Assembly: GCA_031264975.1 (NCBI GenBank)
Contig: JAISDH010000394.1
Coordinates: 1-5,013 of the forward strand
Length of the DNA: 5,013 nt
Source of the DNA: Bacteroidales bacterium
GTDB taxonomy: Bacteria; Bacteroidota; Bacteroidia; Bacteroidales; WCHB1-69
Reading direction: 5' to 3'
The notes beneath the pieces were generated by a model, which was not told the DNA's origin, made no database searches, and saw nothing but the letters and a program-made list of their open reading frames with translations. Made by a program: the position numbers and the translations under genes. This document shows positions 1-5,013 of the stretch, one piece after another (the stretch's first letter is position 1; each line of letters starts with the position of its first letter).

Positions 1-1439
1 TTTTTCAAGAGCAAAATTATTTCTTTAGGTTTTATCAATCCCAAGATGAAGACTAAGGAGATACAGATAGAGAATGCTATAACAAGATTAGCAATCATAG
101 CAAAAGGTAATTTCAAAGAAAACCAGGCAGACAGAATGGTGAAAAATAGAAAACAGCTTAGTCGGATAATATATTTTAGTGATAATTTCAGGGAAAATAC
201 TTTCTTTGATATAACAATTTCCGTTACGATAATAAAGAGTTGCGTGCAAATACTGGCGATAGCCGAACCCATTGCCAAATAATGAGGAATCAAGACAATG
301 TTTAGTCCTATATTCAGGAACATGGCAAGAAAAGCAATGATGTTTAATTGTTTCAAATTTCCATTTGCGGTGAGTAAGGAACCGAAAATATAGGTTGCTG
401 ATATGGGGACAATGCTTAACATCAATATCTGAAATACATACGAAGATTGTATTACGTGGTTGTGGTACAATTTTTCCATTAGCGGATAACTGTAAAAATA
501 AGACAAAACGGCGACAATGACGCCATAGATGAAAATCAACGTAAAGGACGTTTTTACCAACGAACCTACCGATTCTTTTTCGGCAGTCATTCGTGAAAAT
601 AATGGGACTAATAACACGGAAAATAAATAGGCGACAATCATTGCCGCATCCAATAAGCGAAAAGCAGACGCGTATATTCCCACCTGTTCCGCTCCGACGC
701 CATTCGGCAATAGGCGTTCCAAAAATACGGCGTCTATTCGATTGTGCAAACCTGTTAAGAGCGTCAATAAGGCAAAAGGAAAACTTTTTCGGAAGATGTA
801 TTTAAAATAGTCATAATCGATATATGGAGATTTCAATTTTGTCTTTCCCAATATCACAAACAGGGCAATGGCGATTGTGAATATATAGGCAAATGTTTGC
901 GTATAGACAAACCATTCTATTTGAAAGGGAGTATTTGTTACATTTCCCCACAGGAGTATTCCGCAGCAAATAATCATGATAATACGGTCAATAACAGATA
1001 AAATACTATCCGTTTTAAACATCAGTAATCCTGAAATATTAGACCGTAAATACAAAATGAAACTCGACAAAAACTGATTAATAACAAGAGCAATAAGCAT
1101 ATTGTATTGGCAGATATTGTATCCAACAATAGAACCGGCTATCAATACGAATGCAATATAGAAGACTCCCAATAGCAGTTTTAAAGTAAAAATACGGGAA
1201 AAACTTTCCTGCAGGAAATCTTTTGAACGGGCAATACTCCGATTATTAAAATTGATAATTCCAAAATCAAGCAGCATGTTAAAAATCATGGAGAAATTAA
1301 ATAAGGCAAAATAAATACCGTATACATGTTCTCCTACCGTATTTTGAACCGTTCTGTCTATTCCAAATATCCAAAAAGGCTTAATCAGAAAATTAAGTCC
1401 CAAAAAAAGAAAAAGATTTGTCAAAAACTTTCGTTCCAT
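1..1439 (-). CDS. Polysaccharide / lipid-linked oligosaccharide flippase (Wzx-like), 3' end cut by window edge
   Basis: Translating the minus strand from the ATG at 1439-1437 gives 479 codons with no stop, open at the left edge. The protein starts MERKFLTNLFLFLGLNFLIK and is a very hydrophobic polytopic membrane protein with roughly 12-14 membrane segments. Family-like patterns are RIDAVFLERLLPNGVGAEQVG from about residue 234, GNLKQLN near 360, and LIPHYLAMGSAIAS near 383, matching the conserved 'LIP-Y--xGAAxA' helix of the polysaccharide synthesis / MOP exporter superfamily. Known members flip undecaprenyl-linked glycan units across the inner membrane. Such proteins are usually about 480-500 residues, so only a short C-terminal tail should be missing. 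The ATG fits because a promoter-like box lies just upstream and the next in-frame Met falls inside a membrane segment. The gene is divergent from the rightward operon. The transporter class is secure; the glycan carried cannot be read from sequence. Confidence 0.93.
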   Translation of the reverse strand, partial: MERKFLTNLFLFLGLNFLIKPFWIFGIDRTVQNTVGEHVYGIYFALFNFSMIFNMLLDFGIINFNNRSIARSKDFLQESFSRIFTLKLLLGVFYIAFVLIAGSIVGYNICQYNMLIALVINQFLSSFILYLRSNISGLLMFKTDSILSVIDRIIMIICCGILLWGNVTNTPFQIEWFVYTQTFAYIFTIAIALFVILGKTKLKSPYIDYDYFKYIFRKSFPFALLTLLTGLHNRIDAVFLERLLPNGVGAEQVGIYASAFRLLDAAMIVAYLFSVLLVPLFSRMTAEKESVGSLVKTSFTLIFIYGVIVAVLSYFYSYPLMEKLYHNHVIQSSYVFQILMLSIVPISATYIFGSLLTANGNLKQLNIIAFLAMFLNIGLNIVLIPHYLAMGSAIASICTQLFIIVTEIVISKKVFSLKLSLKYIIRLSCFLFFTILSAWFSLKLPFAMIANLVIAFSICISLVFILGLIKPKEIILLLK

Positions 1440-1445
1440 AGTTGG

Positions 1446-1453
1446 CAAAGGTA
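1446..1453 (-). promoter_or_regulatory. Bacteroidetes-type -7 box TACCTTTG for the flippase gene
   Basis: Read on the minus strand, this is TACCTTTG, a full match to the Bacteroidetes sigma-ABfr -7 consensus TAnnTTTG. Only six bases (CCAACT) separate it from the flippase ATG, so transcription would begin at or next to the start codon and the mRNA would have almost no leader. A possible -33 TTG lies at 1478-1476, 22 bases upstream, slightly wider than the usual spacing of about 19. The match is seen directly; promoter activity is inferred. Confidence 0.6.
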
Positions 1454-1494
1454 GTAATAATTTTTATTAGTTGAACAATCTACCTGTCTTTTTA

Positions 1495-1516
1495 TACAGA
1501 ATATTCTATCTCTGTA
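1495..1516. repeat. Inverted repeat TACAGA-N10-TCTGTA with nested palindrome
   Basis: TACAGA at 1495-1500 is repeated in reverse complement as TCTGTA at 1511-1516. Overlapping its left arm is the perfect 10-bp palindrome AGAATATTCT at 1498-1507. It lies about 42-63 bp upstream of the flippase -7 box, so it could be an operator for a dimeric regulator. Short AT-rich inverted repeats also arise by chance, and no second copy was found here. Confidence 0.25.
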
Positions 1517-1632
1517 AGAAAGAAACAAGAAAAGGGAGGCGTATCTGTTTATTAATAAGTATCAATATCACGAAACGATAGCTGTCTTTTAATTCAGATA
1601 CATTTTGGCTATAAAATTATACTTATTTTTAG

Positions 1633-1640
1633 TATCTTTG
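1633..1640 (+). promoter_or_regulatory. Bacteroidetes-type -7 box TATCTTTG for the radical SAM operon
   Basis: TATCTTTG matches the TAnnTTTG consensus exactly and faces the rightward gene run. Transcription would start near 1645-1648, giving a 5' leader of about 95-100 bases before the radical SAM ATG. The only nearby -33-like sequence is TTTTGG at 1603-1608, which leaves 24 bases to the -7 box, longer than normal, so the promoter may be weak or need an activator. No other promoter-like box is seen inside the run, consistent with one transcript for all five genes. Confidence 0.6.
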
Positions 1641-1735
1641 TATCCAATCTGTTTTTGAACGGTAAGAAGTTTAGTTTACACTACAACAGTATATTATCCT
1701 TTTCAATATTCGGATTATTAATCAAACACAGCTAT

Positions 1736-1749
1736 ATGAAATATGAAAT
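1736..1749 (+). repeat. Tandem 7-bp duplication ATGAAAT at the radical SAM start codon
   Basis: ATGAAAT occurs twice back to back, at 1736-1742 and 1743-1749. The second copy supplies the radical SAM start codon. The first copy supplies an upstream ATG in another frame, opening a five-codon peptide (MKYEI) that ends with TAA at 1751-1753, just past the true start. Seven is not a multiple of three, so copy-number change would not fuse the frames but would add or remove an upstream start. The repeat is seen directly; any regulatory effect is inference. Confidence 0.55.
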
Positions 1750-3020
1750 TTAAACTTATTTATCCCAAGTGGAACAAGCTACCCGGACAGACAACCTTTA
1801 ATTTACCCCCGCATGGGCCTGTGGTATTTGCAGCGTCATTGCCTGAATATGTTGATATTTCCTTTACGGATGAGAATGTAGAAAATATTAACTATGACGA
1901 AGATTGTGATTTGGTAGGTATCTCAATGATGCTTAGCACACAGGTGAAAAGAGGTTGGGCTATTGCTCAAGAATTTCACAGGAGAGGGAAACAGGTGATA
2001 TTCGGAGGTATTTCAACCATGTTACATGCGGAAGAAACCCTTTTATATGGGGATTCTGTCTTTTTGGGAGAAGCAGAAGGTCGTATGGAAGACGTTCTTC
2101 GTGATTGGGAAAGAGGAGAATTGAAAAAGATATATAATTTCATGAACAATCATCCCGATGTAACGCAGGTTGGTCCGGCGCGGAGAGATTTGTATAAAAA
2201 AGATTTGTATAACCATAAGGGCGTACAAATGGTGGATTTGTTTCATGCTTCGCGCGGGTGTCGGTTTAGTTGTTATCCTTGTGCGGTTTCTTATTTGGGA
2301 GGCAGAAGTTTTCGTCCGCGTCCGGTGGAAAAGGCGATAGAAGAATTGGAAACAATAGACAATAACCGTTTGTTTATCGTGGATAACTCGCTGGCACAAG
2401 ACAAGCAATGGGAAGAAGAACTTTTTAAGGCGATGATTCCACTGAAAAAACAATGGATTAGCCACACCATTGACGACGACCCCAAAATATTGGATTTGGC
2501 GGCGCAATCAGGCGCCTGGTATGTTTACCAAGCCGTATTTGACACTTCCGATTATATCAAGGAGCGCATCAAACGTTACCATGAGCATGGCATTGCCGTT
2601 GAAGGAACAATTCTGTTGGGGTTGGACAATCAAACGGAAGACGATATTTTGCGGTTGATTGATTTTTTGTTGGAAATTAATTTGGATTTGGCAGAATTTA
2701 CCGTACTTTCTCCTTTCCCGCATACAAAAGCATACGACGACCTTGTGCGTCAAAATAGAATATTTGACCACGATTGGAATCATTATAATGCCGGGCAGGT
2801 CGTTTATCAACCCAAACACATGACGCCCGAACGTTTGCAGGAATTGTACGATTACGCATGGGAAACATTCTATAAAGACGAAAGTCAGGAAGAAAAGATG
2901 TTCAAACTTTTTACGACCGTTATGCTTCGCGAAATGGAAAAAGGAACATATATCCCGCGAAGAAGGGAACTTGTCAACAAAAGTTTTGGAAAGGACGTAG
3001 TACGCAATTTTGCCAATTAA
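1743..3020 (+). CDS. B12-binding-type radical SAM protein
   Basis: This 425-aa protein has the two-domain plan of cobalamin-type (class B) radical SAM enzymes. Residues about 1-125 look like the Rossmann-like B12-binding domain: DLVGISMMLSTQVKRGWAIA at 56-75, RGKQVIFGG at 81-89, then DSVFLGEAEG at 104-113. The classical DxHxxG cobalamin motif is not evident, as in many relatives. The core carries CxxxCxxC as C173-RFS-C177-YP-C180, which binds the 4Fe-4S cluster that cleaves S-adenosylmethionine. GTILLGLDNQTEDD at 288-301 matches a later core strand. The C-terminal part (YQPKHMTPERLQELYDYAWE at 355-374) resembles the tail of BchE/HpnJ/HpnP-like enzymes. The only other Cys is C55, so SPASM-type auxiliary clusters are absent. 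No Shine-Dalgarno is present, as expected in Bacteroidetes. It is the first gene of the run. Relatives act on lipids, tetrapyrroles and natural products; the substrate here is unknown. Confidence 0.9.
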   Translation: MKFKLIYPKWNKLPGQTTFNLPPHGPVVFAASLPEYVDISFTDENVENINYDEDCDLVGISMMLSTQVKRGWAIAQEFHRRGKQVIFGGISTMLHAEETLLYGDSVFLGEAEGRMEDVLRDWERGELKKIYNFMNNHPDVTQVGPARRDLYKKDLYNHKGVQMVDLFHASRGCRFSCYPCAVSYLGGRSFRPRPVEKAIEELETIDNNRLFIVDNSLAQDKQWEEELFKAMIPLKKQWISHTIDDDPKILDLAAQSGAWYVYQAVFDTSDYIKERIKRYHEHGIAVEGTILLGLDNQTEDDILRLIDFLLEINLDLAEFTVLSPFPHTKAYDDLVRQNRIFDHDWNHYNAGQVVYQPKHMTPERLQELYDYAWETFYKDESQEEKMFKLFTTVMLREMEKGTYIPRRRELVNKSFGKDVVRNFAN

Positions 3021-3031
3021 CCCATTACGAT

Positions 3032-3418
3032 ATGAAACCATTATTGAAAGAAACTGTTGAGATTTTTGATTTTAAAGGCTTATGGGATGTACATTCCAAG
3101 TGCGGATTAAGAATCATGCAAAAGGATGACAAATATATTATCATTGTTTCGGAACTGTATCAGGATAATCCGGGTACGTCCATCACGCAAGCAACTTGTT
3201 CGTTGGCAAAACAGGTATGCGAGGCTTACAGTCTTCCAAAAGAAGAAATTGTATACATTGAACACAATCCGGATATGAACTCCAAATTGTCGTTTTATGA
3301 CGAGGAATTTTATTTGGTAACGTTCGGTTTGAACAATGACAATTTTAGTAATCCGCAATGGCGTCAATTGACAACCGCAGAAATCAAAGATTTTTTCAAC
3401 GACGAGAATAGAAATTAA
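3032..3418 (+). CDS. Uncharacterised 128-aa cytosolic protein
   Basis: The gene starts 11 bp after the radical SAM stop, so the two are almost certainly co-transcribed and perhaps functionally paired. It encodes 128 residues with no signal peptide or membrane segment. Visible pieces are FDFKGLWDVHSKCGLRI (12-28), a beta-like stretch KYIIIVSELY (34-43), PGTSITQATCSLAKQVCEAY (47-66) suggesting a helix, and EEIVYIEHNPD (71-81) followed by EEFYLVTFGL (91-100). There are three cysteines (24, 56, 63) without a metal-site spacing. The 'GTSIT...VC...IEHNP...YLVTF' order recalls short uncharacterised bacterial proteins with an IEHYP-like signature, but that is memory rather than a search result. It is too large and fold-like to be an obvious RiPP precursor. 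A partner or accessory subunit for the radical SAM enzyme is the simplest guess; no function is claimed. Confidence 0.8.
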   Translation: MKPLLKETVEIFDFKGLWDVHSKCGLRIMQKDDKYIIIVSELYQDNPGTSITQATCSLAKQVCEAYSLPKEEIVYIEHNPDMNSKLSFYDEEFYLVTFGLNNDNFSNPQWRQLTTAEIKDFFNDENRN

Positions 3419-3463
3419 ATTGAAATTTAAAATATAGTAAACATTTTTATTAACTGAAATCAA

Positions 3464-3469
3464 AAGGAG
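3464..3469 (+). promoter_or_regulatory. AAGGAG directly abutting the ATG of the exported 199-aa gene
   Basis: AAGGAG ends immediately before the ATG at 3470, leaving no spacer, whereas a working Shine-Dalgarno normally sits about 5-9 bases away. It therefore probably does not act as a classical ribosome binding site here. The ATG is still the right start because only it gives a complete signal peptide. The 51-bp gap before this gene is nearly all A/T, typical of Bacteroidetes leaders, and shows no TAnnTTTG box. Confidence 0.35.
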
Positions 3470-4069
3470 ATGAAGAGAATTACATTAGCGGCAATATGCC
3501 TTGTATGTATGAGCATGGTAAGCGCTCAGAAAGTAACCGAAGGTTCTTTGGCTTTTTTAAAAGGGGTTGAAGAACTGCATTTTAATTTTGTCTATAAAGG
3601 CATGATGGTTAAAAAGCAAACAGAACAGGAATATGTATCTGAACAGGTCAGAGAGAAAAACAAAGACAACAAAGGAGAAGGAGACGAATGGAAAACTGCA
3701 TGGGAAACAACAGACCGAGAATATATTCAGGAAGTTTTTCTACAAAACTTTAACGAAGAAATCGCCGGAATGGGACCCGAAGGCGGTGATTTTCCCAATG
3801 CCGGATATGAGGCTACCGTAAAAACGCTCTGGTTAGACCCCGGATATATGGCAGGTCCCCTGACAAAGATTTCAACGGTTACGATAGAAGTAACAATAAC
3901 CAAAAAAGGGTCAAGCAAAGTATTGGCAAAAATACTTGTCAAGAAAGCAAAGGGAAGTTTTTATGATATGGCAAATACTTACAGTACAGACGCCCGTCGG
4001 ATAGGAAGTTCTTATGGAGAAGCGGGCGAAAAATTGGGAGAAGCTGTTGCTAAAGTTCTTAAACAATAA
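3470..4069 (+). CDS. Exported protein of unknown function, 199 aa
   Basis: The N-terminus MKRITLAAICLVCMSMVSAQ is a clear Sec signal peptide: charged start, hydrophobic core, then Ser-Ala-Gln at 18-20. Cleavage after Ala19 would leave an N-terminal Gln, as the Bacteroidetes Q-rule describes. C10 and C13 lie in the hydrophobic core and no LxxC lipobox follows, so it is not an obvious lipoprotein. The mature part has a charged Lys/Glu-rich segment at about 48-75, a Gly-rich stretch GMGPEGGDFPNAGY at 100-113, a beta-like stretch TVKTLWLDPGYMAG (116-129), and TVTIEVTITKKGSSKVLAKI (136-155). It ends in an amphipathic helix with GEAGEKLGEAVAKVL at 183-197. The DPG-then-beta arrangement recalls a recurrent secreted Bacteroidales family, but no name can be given with confidence. 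It should be soluble in the periplasm or peripherally bound to the envelope. It lies 51 bp after the 128-aa gene and 18 bp before the hydrolase. Confidence 0.85.
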   Translation: MKRITLAAICLVCMSMVSAQKVTEGSLAFLKGVEELHFNFVYKGMMVKKQTEQEYVSEQVREKNKDNKGEGDEWKTAWETTDREYIQEVFLQNFNEEIAGMGPEGGDFPNAGYEATVKTLWLDPGYMAGPLTKISTVTIEVTITKKGSSKVLAKILVKKAKGSFYDMANTYSTDARRIGSSYGEAGEKLGEAVAKVLKQ

Positions 4070-4087
4070 TCAGGGAGTTTGGTTTAT

Positions 4088-4951
4088 ATGAGAAAAGCAA
4101 TAATCTGTTTTGCTTTCCTTTTTTCCTACATTGTACTTTCCGCGCAAGATAGCCCTGTTTATTTGTGGAAAGATATTCCGCAGATGAAAAAAGAAAAGAG
4201 CCGCCTGTATGTATTTGTACCGGCGGACTCTTTAAGGAATGGCGTTTCGGTCATTATTTGTCCGGGCGGGAGCTATGCGCATCTTTATGGCATTAAGTGG
4301 GAAGGATTTGAAGTTGCACAGTGGCTGAATGCCAATGGGATTACAGCCTTTGTGTTACAATATCGCGTAGGGAAAGACGGGTATCATCATCCGGCAATGA
4401 TTGAAGATGTTCAGCGCGCTATTCAATGGGTGCGTACCGGCGCGGAAAACTATCATCTTAATCCGGAATGGGTAGGCGTAATGGGGTTTTCCGCGGGGGG
4501 ACATCTCTCCTTAATGGCTGGCGCATTTTATCAGGAAAATTATTTGAATAAATATGGTATTAAACAAGTCGTTAGTTTAAAACCGGCTTTTGTTGTTCCC
4601 GTTTATCCTGTTGTTTCCATGCAGGACAGCATTGTGCATAAACGTTCCCGCAAGAATTTATTGGGCAGAAAATTTGGTCGGACGGAAAAAGATAAATTTT
4701 CTATGGAATTGCAAATCACAAAAGAGATGCCTCCCGTATTTCTGGTTACGGCAAAAGACGACCCTGTGGTGAACTGTAAAAACAGTCTTGTGCTGGATGA
4801 CGTCTTGAAAAAGGAAGGGATTTCGTGCAAATTCCTGCTCTATGAAACGGGCGGACATGGCTATGGAATCAACGAACAGAGAGGAGGAGAAGCCGCCGGT
4901 TGGAAAAACTATTTTAAGGATTGGTTATACGAAATAAAAATCTTGAAATGA
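4088..4951 (+). CDS. Exported alpha/beta-hydrolase (esterase-like, BD-FAE / acetylxylan-esterase type)
   Basis: From the ATG at 4088 the product is 287 aa. A TTG at 4079 would add three residues (M-V-Y), but the ATG gives a cleaner signal peptide, MRKAIICFAFLFSYIVLSAQ, with the Ser-Ala-Gln cleavage region at 18-20, and GGGAG-like GGGAG/GGGAG-type pairing is offered by GGGAG at 4073-4077, 10 bases before it. The fold is an alpha/beta-hydrolase. An oxyanion-loop motif CPGGSY lies at 58-63. The nucleophile elbow G-F-S-A-G-G at 133-138 makes Ser135 the nucleophile. KDDPVV at 223-228 supplies the acid (Asp225, or Asp224), and GGHGYG at 255-260 supplies His257. EGFEVAQWLNANGITAFVLQ (72-91) matches the family's first helix and strand. 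Relatives in Bacteroidetes remove acyl groups from sugars or cleave esters. It would act in the periplasm or outside the cell. Substrate unknown; peptidase activity is less likely but not excluded. Confidence 0.9.
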   Translation: MRKAIICFAFLFSYIVLSAQDSPVYLWKDIPQMKKEKSRLYVFVPADSLRNGVSVIICPGGSYAHLYGIKWEGFEVAQWLNANGITAFVLQYRVGKDGYHHPAMIEDVQRAIQWVRTGAENYHLNPEWVGVMGFSAGGHLSLMAGAFYQENYLNKYGIKQVVSLKPAFVVPVYPVVSMQDSIVHKRSRKNLLGRKFGRTEKDKFSMELQITKEMPPVFLVTAKDDPVVNCKNSLVLDDVLKKEGISCKFLLYETGGHGYGINEQRGGEAAGWKNYFKDWLYEIKILK

Positions 4952-4956
4952 TAAAT

Positions 4957-5013
4957 ATGAATTTTCAACCTGAAATAGAACGTCAACCATTGTCTGTAAT
5001 CGAAAAATTCCAA
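4957..5013 (+). CDS. Start of a further gene, possibly a PaaK-like phenylacetate-CoA ligase (partial)
   Basis: An ATG five bases after the hydrolase stop opens a frame that stays open for all 19 visible codons to the window edge, reading MNFQPEIERQPLSVIEKFQ. The tight spacing and same strand suggest it is the next operon gene. The pattern 'N-P-x-I-E ... I-x-x-F-Q' resembles the N-terminus of PaaK-family adenylate-forming CoA ligases, which begin with an acidic stretch and then a helix containing a conserved Gln. That is recognition from only 19 residues, so the open frame is much more certain than the name. Other proteins starting with an amphipathic helix remain possible. Confidence 0.45.
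   Translation, partial: MNFQPEIERQPLSVIEKFQ

Larger units (their letters stand above)
1440..1742. other. Divergent intergenic region, 303 bp
   Basis: This AT-rich stretch separates the leftward flippase from the rightward radical SAM operon and contains no credible coding sequence. It holds a TAnnTTTG box for each direction (1446-1453 minus, 1633-1640 plus). It also has a 6-bp inverted repeat enclosing a 10-bp palindrome (1495-1516), five copies of the GTATC pentamer in either orientation between 1531 and 1644, and a leader of about 100 bases before the radical SAM start. No riboswitch fold, tRNA or terminator was recognised. The most likely role is control of the two divergent units. Confidence 0.7.

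Noticed and set aside
46..805. Short plus-strand open frames at 46-282 (78 codons) and 593-805 (70 codons)
   Set aside because: Both lie antisense within the uninterrupted flippase gene, which shows clear family motifs; their translations are low-complexity and unrecognisable.
1531..1601. Long-range 7-bp inverted pair GTATCTG (1531-1537) / CAGATAC (1595-1601) as an RNA structure
   Set aside because: It lies upstream of the likely transcription start of the rightward operon, has a 57-base loop and does not extend, so an RNA hairpin is unlikely.
2043..3041. Minus-strand open frames of 154 and 177 codons opposite the radical SAM gene
   Set aside because: They are shadows of a gene with intact radical SAM motifs. 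Their translations show no motif, and no promoter-like box was noticed for them.
3032..3418. The 128-aa protein as a RiPP precursor modified by the radical SAM enzyme
   Set aside because: It is longer than usual precursors, has mixed alpha/beta-like segments throughout, and shows no repeated core or Gly-Gly leader cleavage site. The radical SAM protein also lacks the SPASM cysteines typical of many RiPP enzymes.
3415..3430. Inverted repeat TTAAATT-GA-AATTTAA over the stop codon of the 128-aa gene as a terminator
   Set aside because: The stem is entirely A/T with a two-base loop and no following T-run, so it would not form a stable intrinsic terminator; the next gene follows closely.
3107..3463. 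Minus-strand 118-codon open frame opposite the 128-aa gene
   Set aside because: The plus-strand frame is in the operon, starts 11 bp after its neighbour and has a balanced, protein-like composition. The antisense frame is rich in Ile, Phe and Asn and lacks such support.
4079..4087. TTG start for the hydrolase at 4079
   Set aside because: The ATG at 4088 gives a typical signal peptide start (Met-Arg-Lys) and better spacing to GGGAG at 4073-4077; the extra three residues add nothing recognisable.

Overview
The window looks like chromosomal DNA of a member of the Bacteroidota, most likely Bacteroidales. The sequence signs are AT-rich intergenic DNA, two boxes matching the Bacteroidetes -7 consensus TAnnTTTG, mostly absent Shine-Dalgarno sequences, and two exported proteins whose signal peptides both end in Ser-Ala-Gln, the pattern known as the Bacteroidetes Q-rule. 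No rRNA, tRNA, CRISPR array, insertion sequence or integrase was seen.

Layout. Positions 1-1439, minus strand: a nearly complete polysaccharide flippase (Wzx / O-antigen transporter type) whose C-terminus runs off the left edge. It is open across all 479 visible codons. Positions 1440-1742: a divergent AT-rich intergenic region with one promoter-like box facing each way, a small inverted repeat, several GTATC pentamers, and a 7-bp tandem duplication at the start codon of the rightward gene. Positions 1743-5013, plus strand: a tight run of five genes that looks like one operon. These are a B12-binding-type radical SAM enzyme (425 aa), an uncharacterised 128-aa cytosolic protein, an uncharacterised exported 199-aa protein, an exported alpha/beta-hydrolase (287 aa), and the first 19 codons of a further gene that may be a PaaK-like CoA ligase. 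Gaps inside the run are 11, 51, 18 and 5 bp, with no terminator-like hairpin.

How the genes may work together. The cytosolic radical SAM enzyme and its small neighbour are the probable biosynthetic core. Two periplasmic or surface products follow, one with no known role and one an esterase-like hydrolase. If the last gene is an adenylate/CoA ligase, the run would combine radical chemistry, acyl activation and ester hydrolysis beside a lipid-linked glycan flippase, hinting at modification of an envelope lipid or glycan. That pathway is inference: no substrate can be read from the sequence. The radical SAM / 128-aa pair is the best candidate for something undescribed.
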